NCBI GenBank assembly: GCA_037447655.1
Contig: JBBHKE010000807.1
Location: 62,001 to 126,000 of the forward strand
Reading direction: 5' to 3'
Length of the DNA stretch: 64,000 bases
From: Zygnema cylindricum
Lineage: Eukaryota > Streptophyta > Zygnematophyceae > Zygnematales > Zygnemataceae
This document shows positions 1 through 11,300 of the stretch, piece after piece; position 1 is the first letter of the stretch; every line of letters starts with the position of its first letter. The notes beneath the pieces are model-generated. The model was not told the origin of the DNA, searched no databases, and worked only from the letters and a program-made list of their open reading frames with translations. The position numbers and the translations under genes are program-made.

Positions 1-460
1 TTCGTAAATTTCGTACGTCTCACACTACGGAAATTTGTACAGACACAAAAAAAATCGTTGCTTCATTTGCGCGCGCATATTTTTTATTTTACCTCCTCTC
101 CGTCTTCAGAAGGAAGCCGCCGTTGGAGACGCCATAAATTCCGCCGCTCGCCGCTTGTTCGTTGCACTTTTTAGTTTTGCTTCATTTGCGCGCGCGTATT
201 TTTATCTGAGTGGCGAGCGGCATAATTTATGGTGTCTCGCACGCGTATTGCCGCGGAATTTATGGTGTCTCGCACGTGTATTTTTATATGAGCGGCGAGC
301 CGCGGAATTTATGGTGTCTCCAACGGCGGCTTCCTTGAGCCGTTTTGCTTCATTTGCGCACGCACATTTTCATCTGTCCTCCACTCCGTCTTCAAAAGGA
401 AGCCGCCGTCGGAGATGCCGTAAATTCCGGCGCTCGCCGCTAGTTCTTTGCACTTATCAG
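1..460. repeat. Palindromic GC-rich repeat cluster
   Basis: A module containing GCCGCCGTTGGAGACGCC followed by an AAATTCCGCCGCTCGCCGC-like stretch occurs at about 110-160 and again, slightly diverged, at about 398-442. Between them, at about 210-340, the same module lies inverted and partly repeated (ATTTATGGTGTCTC occurs three times). This direct-inverted-direct layout suggests overlapping fold-back or MITE copies. No gene is supported here, although one frame stays open across it. The element class is unknown. Confidence 0.6.
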
Positions 461-779
461 TTTTTTAGGGTATTGAATATTTATATTTTTGAAATTTGAA
501 AGTTAATAAAAAGTACGAATTTTACGACGGATTTTATAAAGTTTGAAATTGTTTTATGCGCTTCGTTAGTTTACTCCGTGCGTTTTATGCGCATAGGACA
601 TCTATGCATGAGATTTATTGTTAACGGGCCAAAATACATCTTAGTAAAGCCCCAAACTCTAAGCACCCGACGAATGGGAACATAAATATATGCACTGGCA
701 TTTGTCATCGACCAAAGGCACTTCCGGTACTTTTTGTATTGTATTGTATTGTATATTTTGAAACATAGGATTATGAAAT
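460..779. other. AT-rich intergenic DNA, no feature recognised
   Basis: No coding signal was seen. A short (GTATT)n-like run occurs near 735-752. Confidence 0.4.
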
Positions 780-789
780 GACCGATAAA

Positions 790-1010
790 TGATTATGCAC
801 ATTGCGATGCTATGGAGTATGACTCTATTCCAATAACGCTGGAGGTATTTGGTTGTTCGGGAGTTGCTTTGGATAAGTTGAGAGAAGGGGCCCTTCAAGC
901 GCCTGTCCTTTTTATCGTTAGCGTTTATCTGTTGCTTTACAGCAAGTGCAAGCTTCTATCCTTCTTCAATCTGCTATTGTTGTTATGGATCATCAGCTTG
1001 TTTTGAACGG
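790..1010 (+). mobile_element. LINE-like element, 3' coding remnant
   Basis: The plus-strand translation begins with a segment containing EVFGCSGVALDKL. This matches the EIFGCRGVAMDECL segment near the C-terminus of the larger LINE-like remnant at 15.6-17.7 kb. Downstream, after a frame change and an in-frame stop, comes RLSVALQQVQ, the typical tail that follows in this family (compare QRLSVA in the larger copy). It is therefore an old, frameshifted 3' end. No reverse transcriptase domain is present and nothing functional is expected. Confidence 0.6.
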
Positions 1011-2334
1011 CCTGCTTTGTCGGGCCTGGTGGACTTAAAAGGGTTCCTTTTTAGTAGTTCTTTAACTAGGTCGGGATTTGGTTAGGTAGGGTTGGTTTGG
1101 GTTCGCTATATTTTTCGTTGCTTTTGTACCTGTTGTCCATTTCAATGTTGCCTTTATTTGTGGGCTAGTTTCTTCCACGTTTTTCTTTTTTTTCAGTTTG
1201 TTTCCTTCCATGTTTGGTTTTCTGTTTCGTCTTAGACATTTTTTTTCTTCCCATGTTCTGAGATGGTTAACCAAGGTGCTTTTTAAATTGTCTTAAGAAT
1301 TCTAAATGAAAGATCTTAATCTTGCCGACTATTGACTCACAACTTCTTCGGTAAGAAATTCTAATAATAACATATTTACTTGACTCGCTTATAATCACCC
1401 ATGTGGCAATATATGATTTAGTGTGACTAACATTACATATCCCTTAATGTCAATTATTCACGAACTCTCATCACTATGTAAGGTCTGTTCTAAATGGCTG
1501 TTGTTTCTTTTGACCTGATGCTTTTAACACACTAATGTCTAGTCAACTCTGGATGCTAAAGGACTCATAGGTTCTTCATCAGAAGTGTATAGACCTGTCC
1601 TGAATTTGGGCTTACTGGCTACTAAAGTTTGTGAGGTACGGATAGCTTTTTTAATCCATTCACAAAAGTGTTTAACATCCAAATTTTTCATAAGAATCCT
1701 TGTGTGATTCTAGTCCACAACCTTGTAGCACTTTTTAGAGACCTTGTTACAGTATTGCTGTATATTTCATCATTATTGGGTAATATGTAAAGACTTTACA
1801 AAGAAAAGCAAGATGGTAAACATCTGGAAAAAAAAAATAATAATAAGGTAGGAAGGCTAATGGAATAATATTGCATACGCATTCTTTTCTATCAAGAGGT
1901 CGGTTGCTTAATGGCTTCCGAATTTGATAAACCGTTTTTTGAGTTCACCAATAGCACCAAATAACCCAAGTTGGGTTCACTCTAGTAGGTTGTCACAGCG
2001 GAGTTGAAAATCCATTGCAAGTAACTCCAGGACACACGCATTCAAAAATTGTGCGACAGTCGTGGGAAACCACATTGAAGAAAGTGAGATATTTTCATTG
2101 TTTTACCAGCACTTTGAGTGCATTTCCTTTGCCGAAAGCCAAAAACTATATGACAAAATGAAAGCAATTGAATATCAGAATGTGTTGTAAATAAACATTG
2201 AGCTCCAACTGCTATATTCACATGGAAACCTTTCCAAAAACAACACTGCCGCAGCACATCAAGATGGGCGGTTTGGGACAATTGGGCATAAAGCCTGTAC
2301 CGTATAAACAACTTCAGCCTAAATTTAGATTGTA
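1011..2334. other. Intergenic DNA downstream of kinase 1
   Basis: This AT-rich DNA lies 3' of the kinase 1 stop codon in the kinase's transcription direction. It should hold the 3' UTR and polyadenylation region. No other gene or clear repeat was recognised. Confidence 0.4.
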
Positions 2335-5300
2335 CTACCACTGAGGTAACCATCCTTTTAATGATGCATGGTCCAAACTTCTCGGGGGAGAATTTCTCTT
2401 TTCCCCTTGCTTTTCATACATTACATCCACTAAAGCTTTTGTCAATGCCTCTTCTTCCACTGGTGTCATTATGCACCCATCAATACCGGCCATTTCACAC
2501 TCAAGAGAGCACCCTCTTGTGGCCTCCGAGACGAGGGCAATAATAGGAGTTCGAAGTGAAGGATTGACTGCATCACGTTCTAGCGCTCGAATTTTTCGAG
2601 CTAACTCATACCTGTGATACAATGACACCACCTCTTTCAGATAAGGCAATCACCTTGCATCGTGACTTTTTCAATCAAAACTCATTAGATGAATTGGTCA
2701 TTGCAGAGCGAAACAGCTCTAAGGAAATTTGTACTCATCGTCGTGACAGAGCGGGAATTCCTATCAAAACGTCCTGTTCATGGACTGGCCAACCATAGTA
2801 GCAAATTCCTGTGATTGAAGGCTAAATATGATTGCCATTGTACACAAAGCTACCAAACCTTGTCTACCAAAACAAACCATAAGCCCCGCATATAGTCTCC
2901 ACAATGAGATATTGTATGTGAAAGTCACAATCACTCACCCGTCAATTGCTCGTATAGTGACATTTACAAGAACACAATCGAACGGTCCAGACTCCTCGAG
3001 AAGTTGCAAAGCTTCAACGGAATTGCTTACACAAACAACTGCTCCGGTCTCTGCCTTCATTAAGGCTGTAGACACAGCATCTTGAGTGTCGAAATCGCCA
3101 TCAACTACCTGCAAACCAACAGAACATGGACTAGATAGTATCAAAACAAGGGGATGGTCTTATACATCATAATGCAGACTTCTAACGTAATGAAGGTTGC
3201 CTCTCTTTTCCCTTCCGTGTCTTTTTAGGTCCTATTTCTACACCGGCTATGTCTTGCCACATTCACTGTTTGGCACACAGTTTTCATAGAATCAACAAAC
3301 AGACCATTGAGGTACATAACCAGACTCTATTCAACAAAAAACACCTTTAGAATGGACGGCATGGTTGCGGCATACCAGAATTTTCTTTCTTTTCACGGCT
3401 CGCACCAACGCTGGAGGAGACTGATCATTTTTGGATCTTGAATCAAGTTCCTCGGGGAAATTCCGACCACTTCCCAGGACTTCTGTTAGACATGCTGCCA
3501 ATCCTGTACACCTTACGGGCTTAATAAGAGTGCCCGAAAAGGGACCTCCTGTAATTTCCGCGCTCTCAACATCGTCCTCACTGCCACAACCACAGAAACA
3601 CAACCTCACCGTGTGTAAATAAAGCGAAGAAAGAAAAAAAAGGTTAGAAAGCTAAACAAGCTAGTCAGAAATTACATTTCACTGCTTAAGAGAGTCAAAC
3701 ACAAGTTTTACATTCTCCACATATCTTGTACGTCTTCTGGTCGTCCAAAAGAAGTGAAGTTAATGGAAAGAGTAGAAAGGATTGCTAAGGAGCAAGTCAT
3801 TTGGAATAATTTTTTTCTGGGGCTAAGGGCAACATTACAGGTCCATCCAACCTTCCATTTCTGCCAATTTCACAAGAGGGACGTCACACCCCCATGAGCA
3901 CAGAAAGAAGGAAAGCAATCCTAGAAATTGAATTTAAGTTTGAAATTGATCTTAGAATGGAGCTGATCTGTACTTGCTGCCTCTCTCACCTGCAAGACAC
4001 AAGAATGAGCTTTGGAAGAAGTGAATTCCAGTGCGGAATATTTTTTGTTTCACAAGCCCGGACCAGTAATTTTCCTAGGTCAATTCCACTTCCTGCCCCT
4101 CCTGCCTCCGCATCCACAAGAACGACGTCCCATCCTTCTTTGTTTTCTTTTTTACCAGCAACAGACTTCTGGGCACTATCATGAATAATTGATTCCTGTA
4201 TGGCTACCGTGGCACTAAAAATATTATCGCAGAGCTCCACCTGAAGCCCGAGTCGATGGAGGCACGATGCTAACACCTGAAAAACGTGAAGAACAGCGAG
4301 AATAGCTTAACAAAACATCAGACCACACAATTGTTTTTCAAAGTTTAAATAAAGCTTTGACGATAACTGTCAAATAGTTTTTATTTATCAGCTTTTAGCA
4401 GCTTAAACAAGCTGTTAAACATAATGTAGATTTTGATTACTTAACAACTTTTATGCAGGCTTTAATTAGCCAGCTGTGCCAAGAGCTCAAAGCACAGGTT
4501 CGACAAAAAAAAGGAAAGGTGAAAGATGAAGTTTTCTGTTAAATACTGCAACTTCAATAATTCATTTATGCAAAAAACAGAGCGGTGGAAAATTTCCAAC
4601 CCCGCTGGTGGAAAAAGAACGAACCTAGCATTGTTAACATTATGGAAACTCAATGGGAAGTGAAAAAAAATTATATCTACCTGTTGTCTGACTTGTCGTC
4701 CATCCACAACAAGGGCTTTTTTCCATTTTAATTGCGCTAATTGTCCTTCTGGTAGGCTTTCCACCTGAGAGTTCCCAATCAGCCTGTCGAGCATGTCCAC
4801 TTTAATATCAAACTTGAAAGTGGTTCCCACTCTCAATCGGCTCACAAAGTCAATAGTGCCTCCCATGAGGTGGATCAACCTGTGTACCACCATGGAACCA
4901 AACACATTCTTCATGTTGATGTAAAAGAAATGAAAACAAACAAAGAGTTGCTAACATATTTAATGTGGCTACTCTCTGATCCTGGAGCTGCGTACTAATC
5001 AATAATTAGGCGAACTTATGAACCACCCAAAGTACTGTCCACTTGAAAGGTTTAGATTTTAAAAGGTGTTTCCTGTGCACCTCTAAACAATTCCTTTTTC
5101 ACAAATCGTATACATAGGCTTGCCCAACATGAGAAACTGACTGGCTATAATAAATCTAAAGAATTTCCATCTTGTCCATTACCTTTGTGCTAGGGAAAGT
5201 CCGATTCCTGTCCCACCATACCGCCGTTGCAAGCTGGGATCTAATTGTGCAAATGGAAGATAAATATGCTCCCTTGCATTTTCTGGAATTCCGATTCCAG

Positions 5301-8300
5301 TGTCCTCCACTTTAAATTCAAGCTTTATTTTCCTCCGAACTGGGACCAATCCATGACTAGCTGCCTCACGATCATTTTTCTCCTTCAAAAGTTGTCTCTT
5401 TTCGTCATCTTGTGCGGTACGGCAAACAGCCTCCCAACTGCAACTTGTATCTGCGGCTTCTCTTCCACTTAGTGTGTGAAAGACTCCTCCCCAATCCTGT
5501 GTTTTGTAGCTTGGAGGTAAAGTTCCTGGAAGATATTCAGCTGACTGGAAAGGACTGGTTGGAGGCGAAGGAGAGGGAGAGGCTGATAGACTGTTTTGAG
5601 GACTAATGGATCCTACACTATCGAGACTACTACTTGAACTTGTCTGTTTTCGTAACCAACTAGAACGAGGTCTTTCATGACTAAGATGAACTGTGAGGAG
5701 AACATGGCCATATTCTGTGAACTTGATGGCGTTTCCGACAATACTGGCAAGTATCTGCATTATATAAAAGTCAAATCACATTGAAAATGATGAGATTCAG
5801 TAGCTTTATGATTCAGACGTCCTTTCTTCCCAAGGACATTACTAGCCACCAACGTCTCAAAGACAAAAATAATTCTTCTGTTTACTGTTTCAATTTCACT
5901 AAAAGTTCAGGCGCACTTGAATATCCTTATGGAAATACAGAGAAGGCATCCATAAAGCAAAACTTTTGCCAACAATACCTATCATATATCGGACAAAAAG
6001 AACCTGATTAACAAAGGCTAAAACTGTGTTGCAGCCGAACTCCTTAACAAGCAAAAGAAGAAAGCGGCAAAATGTGCTGGAAAAAAAGTAATAAAACTGT
6101 TCTGTATAAGAAACTTCTGCAAGACCAAAACTAACATTTTTCATCACAATTAGTGTTAATACAGTAACCAATATCGAAAATACATTGACCTATGAGCCAA
6201 AAATACAATTAAGAAATTTTCAAAGCAAGATCATAACTGAAAGCGAAAGCATGTAGAATTTCATTGCTACATACCAGTAGATTGATGAGAACTGTGACTT
6301 GAATTACGACTTCAAAAGAAAATACTTTTAATGTGGTCTAATTTACACGTCAGATGGAAAGAAGACATCAGAGAAATAGTAGAAATACCTGACGGAGCCG
6401 AGCTGGATCCCCAACAAGATATGTGGGTACTGAATCAAATACAAGGGCTGCAAGTTCTAGACGGCCCTTTTTTTCCTGTGCGATTGGAGTTAACATGCTG
6501 TTCCCAAACGCCCATTTCTTCACCTTCAGATTACTTTCAGGGATCCTTAGAGAAAAACAGAAGTCCTACTGAAGGTTTATTTGATAGTATTCTGGCAGGT
6601 TGTCCTTTGATGGGCAATCAAAAACTACCGGAAAGACATAAGTTATGCGAGTCTCTCTAGAGATTATCAACATTTTCCTAGCCATGTAATGCATGTTATC
6701 CACAATGGAAACCAGAGGCTTAATCTAGGACGAACTTTCCACATAAATGTACATCCTAATCATTTAAAACGTCTCTCAGTCCATAATAATACTTTCCAAA
6801 AATTTAAAACAGCAGAACGAGTCACATAATTTTTTTTTTAAACAACTTCGAGCCATCTTTATCTCTGCAAATAACGAATACCGATCAAGCCTGTGATTTG
6901 CGAACAAAACAGAAATGTTTAGCTAAATGAAGACAGGAACAGAAATATGTAAAACCACGATTCTTATGTAACACCATTTGTACCCGTAACAGAGAACTGA
7001 ATACATAGCCTGACCTGAGTACGTCATCCACAAGAAAACGAATGTTGAATGGAACATTCTCCAGGTTGAAGTTTCCTGACTCTATTTTTGCATAGTCAAG
7101 GACATCATTGATGAGATAGATAAGAGCTTTCCCACTGGCTTCTGCCGTACGAGCATAGTCGAGTTGTAAAGGATCCAAATTAGTTTTGAGAAGAAGATTT
7201 ATCATCCCAAGCATCGCTGCAAGGAACAAATAAACATTTTTACAGTCAGACTCCCATATGAAAAGCTCGGCACCAGAGTGTCAGCAGACATAATTTCTTT
7301 TGCTGCTTTTGGAATTAATTCAAAAAGATTGTGGAATATTTTAAACCTAAAAAACACTGAAATAGCCTCCCTCCGTTCAGCCTGGATTTATTTCCTAAAT
7401 CTTTTTAGGTCCTGAATTTATTAGCAGAGTAGCGCCCCTCGTTGTACTTATTGACAGTGTATACTGAGATAAGCCAGAGGAAAGCTAATTTTCTAAGGAC
7501 TTAAGCCTAAGCAAGTCTAAGAGTAGTCCAGACATAGGTCAGACCCATAGTGCAAGTTTTTCCACAGGAAAACCAAGAACTTCTTTCTTCCATCTTACAC
7601 CATTTCCATCGCCATGGTTTTCACATCACTATTTCATCATATTGCTATTTACAGGTATTAACCTGCTTTCCAATTTTATCATTCAGCACAAAGAGCATAT
7701 ACTATAAAAAGTGAGAATTCCATGTCCATGATCAGAAACAAAATAAAAACTCATGCGAACATGCAAAAAAGTTTGCAGTGGAAATTTCTGTTCCAGGAGA
7801 ATGTAAGAGGATATGAAGCGTGTACAAAGCAATCGAAGAAAAAGAAAAAGAAAAAGAAAGAAAAATTATGATATATGTACAAGAAAGGCCTCCTAGTCCA
7901 ATCCCAAAAGTAAACTCGGAGAAATATCTAAGTTGGCTTCGACAACACTCCGACACACAACTGGATGCTTCTTGGTTTGAATATATGAAGCCAGATGAAA
8001 AATGTTTTGATCGAGGAACATATGCCTTTCACTACTGTTAGTGTAGTCAACAACATTCATCGGTTAAGTCTATATGAAGGTTTTTGAAGATGGATTAGCT
8101 TGTGCGAGACATTGAACTACTGTGAAATGCGGAACTTGCTAATATTGGTGTGGATTAGCAATCCTACCACATGTGAACTTGCAAACTCAACCCAAATTGA
8201 TAAGCGATGTATACCGCTCGTCGCTATTAGAGCTAACTCGAGTGACTGTTCTTTTGACCCAAAATCATAATTAGTACTAATAACACTAATTAGTTAAGGT

Positions 8301-11300
8301 GGCCAGTAATGAGCCATGTGGCCAAACACATTCACTGTAGTTAATTTTAATAAAGTGTTAATGTCAATAATTCGCTGACTCCAATAGAGATGGGCGGTGT
8401 ACCTTGCATTGGGGAACGAACTTCTTGTGTCATGGCCGCAAGAAAAACTGACTTAGCCGTATTTCCCGCTTCTGCTGCCTGCTTCAGAGAAGACATCCGA
8501 GAATATCCCTCCTTCATTTGCTCAAAGCGCTTAACGGCCCCCCAGATGATCTGCATAACCAATTAAATCCTCAAAACCAATGAATCCTAGGAGGGAAACC
8601 ACGTAACAGTGTTTTCAATTTTTTGCATCGCAGGGATGTTCCACATTGGCAGGTGGACAAAGAAAAGGGTTAGCCTTAAATCTGACTGAACTTGTAAAAG
8701 CAAAAACATTAAACCAATCCTTTTTTGTTTCTCAGCACCAATTTTCCATATCAATTATCACTGTGAATCCCGATTGATTGTCCATGTGAACTGTCTGCAA
8801 AGCTGTCAACAATTACTCTCAACAATTACAGGTGCCTCCGGTCAAACGTAGAGACAGGAAAAAAAAATGAATAATGCACTACATATTTTTCTCGGGCCAA
8901 ATTCACAGGTTGTTCAACAAATCCAGGCTAAAGGCATTAAAAGACCCTGCTCTTGGTGCAGTTCCAGATTCTGAAATTTAGAAAATTAACATGAACCAAA
9001 AGCCAATGTATCACATTGAAACAAAATGTACCTGCAGAAGAAGAAGACAAATGGCCAAAGTACCAAGCGCAAGAATGACTGCCATCTTTGGAAACAGGTA
9101 TTCCTCTTCATACCTACACCTTACTTCATGCTTTCTCATCACATCCCCAAGATTGAGCGATGTGACAAGCCATTTCGTGGATTTCACATCATCATCCTCG
9201 ATATCTTCTCTAAACTTCCAGTTATCAGGAATGAAGGTCGAATATGAATCCTTTGCAGCAAGCATTTGCGGAGGCTTTAAGCCTTCTCTGTTTGAATCCA
9301 ATGAACTGGGCTCATAAAGTGGGACGGGATGACGGATGTCAGTAACATCATCGATTCGCATAATGACATCAAGCATTCTTCCCTGCTGTAGGTCCCTGAA
9401 AAAAAAAAGTAACCTTAAGCTTTAAACTCAAGCAGCTATCCAACAATAAGGACTAAAGCTAAGTCTGTGGCAATATGAGCAAAGATTCTGATTTCAATAT
9501 GCTAGGAATGGGCTTGTGGGCAACAGGTTTCATGACACTACCACACTTTCCAGCGACTTAAGGCATCCTCCATACAAATAGACTAAAACAAATACCAAGA
9601 GTGGCCAGCCCATAAGAACTGCGTGGATGGAAAATGGCAGCAAATGCCTGCAAAACCGACCAGGTTCTGCACTACTGCAGAAAGGAAAAATGGCATTTTC
9701 CTCTAATTCCCCAAAAATATGACAGTGCAGATTAGGTGGTGATGAATCTTTTGCAGAAAAGCATTTGCCCTTACTTCTGACGCAAATGTGTGAGTCATAC
9801 CCTCACTTGTGAGCATATGATACGGTTTAGACCATAGCTAACAGCTTTTTGCAGCATTGTGATGGAGTCCACGCTATTTTATGTAACTTTCTAAGGTGAC
9901 TTAAACATTTCTACCTAGCACAATACACATGGCATGGAAAAGTACCAAATTTAATGTGGACATTGTAAGCTTGTTGGCAAAACCATACTTATAATGATGA
10001 ATGTAGTCTACCGATTCAGTCCCTGAAACTTACTCCAAGACTTTTTCCACCATTGACTCGAAGTCAACGGTTGCTGCAGAACAACCAATTGTTGCTCGTC
10101 TGTTCTCCTCGATGCTGGCATTTGGTGTTAGCTGACCAGGACGAGATGGAAATGCAACTCCCATGCCCATTTTACCTTCCTGCCCCACCACAAAGGCAGA
10201 TTCCAGGGCAGTTCAACCACCTGGTATGCACAACTACCCATTGTATGTCACTTAACAAAAAAAATACATGTTGCTCACAAAGATGAAGCATATCGCTTAC
10301 CAGAGTAACACAGATGTTGCTTTGCATAAAAAACATATGCTGGTTCAAGAATGAACCCATGTTATCTAAACAAACAACATACATGCAATTGCAATTCAAA
10401 ACACGAGCTACACACAGATGCTCCTAAAGTGCACATATAAAAAAAAAAAATCAATGCTAAGGAGAGTATTGGTCCAGAGAAGTAGGGCAACAAAGCAAGG
10501 CATCCAGGCAGCACCTTTTGACAGGATTAAGCACAAAAGAAACAGTGCCTCGGCGTTCTTTTATCACGATTGCCACTTTAACAGACGGGATGGAACTACT
10601 TGAAATAAAACAAAACTATAGGGGAAGGCGTCAGAAATCCCGTTGCAACCAGGTTTACCTGGGGTCAACAAGCGGAACTCTTAAAGAATTGGACACAATT
10701 TATTTTTGAATTTTTTAATACCAGAAAACTTAAAACTGGTTCAGAACCTGATATATACGCGAATCGAGAGAAGATTGTTCCGTCCTATGTGTGTATTGTA
10801 TACTTTCCTTCCAGTTCTGAGCCTAGACTTAAACAACAAGTTGTCAAACTAACAAATCAGCCTGCACTAAGTCGTCCTTCAAAATTCAAATATTCTAAAC
10901 CTTGATCGCCAGCGAACAGTGTGGCTATTATGTCGGATCAGTTATGGATGTTTATACTATAGACGATCTCCGTCAGTTTCTTACCTCGAGGCCCCAAGAT
11001 AAAGCTCACCATCCGATCAGAAGCTGTCTTCTCGCTGTTGATGCCATAAAAATATCACCTGCAGTCTCTTACCGCCAGGGTCATATTCCCTTCCACTGAG
11101 TTGAACTCCACCAGGACATTTTCTGGATAGCTAAAAGTTACTTTGGAAACTCACAACTAACTAGAGTTGCTAGTTTGGTAACTAACGCGTACAAATACCC
11201 ATAGTGAGCAGTGACTGACAGGATAGAACATAGACAAGTACTCCCTAGACGCACTTTCTCATGATAATGAACTAATAGGTTCCGTGGTCATGACTAGCTA

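Noticed and set aside
7820-8041. Plus-strand open frame of 73 codons in a kinase 1 intron
   Set aside because: A Lys/Glu run from simple A-rich sequence starts it, no family resemblance was found, and no start context or splice sites support a nested gene.
10902-11099. Plus-strand open frame of 65 codons inside kinase 1
   Set aside because: It lies between two well-supported kinase exons (11359-11532 and 10034-10179) that join in phase without it, and its translation has no known motif.
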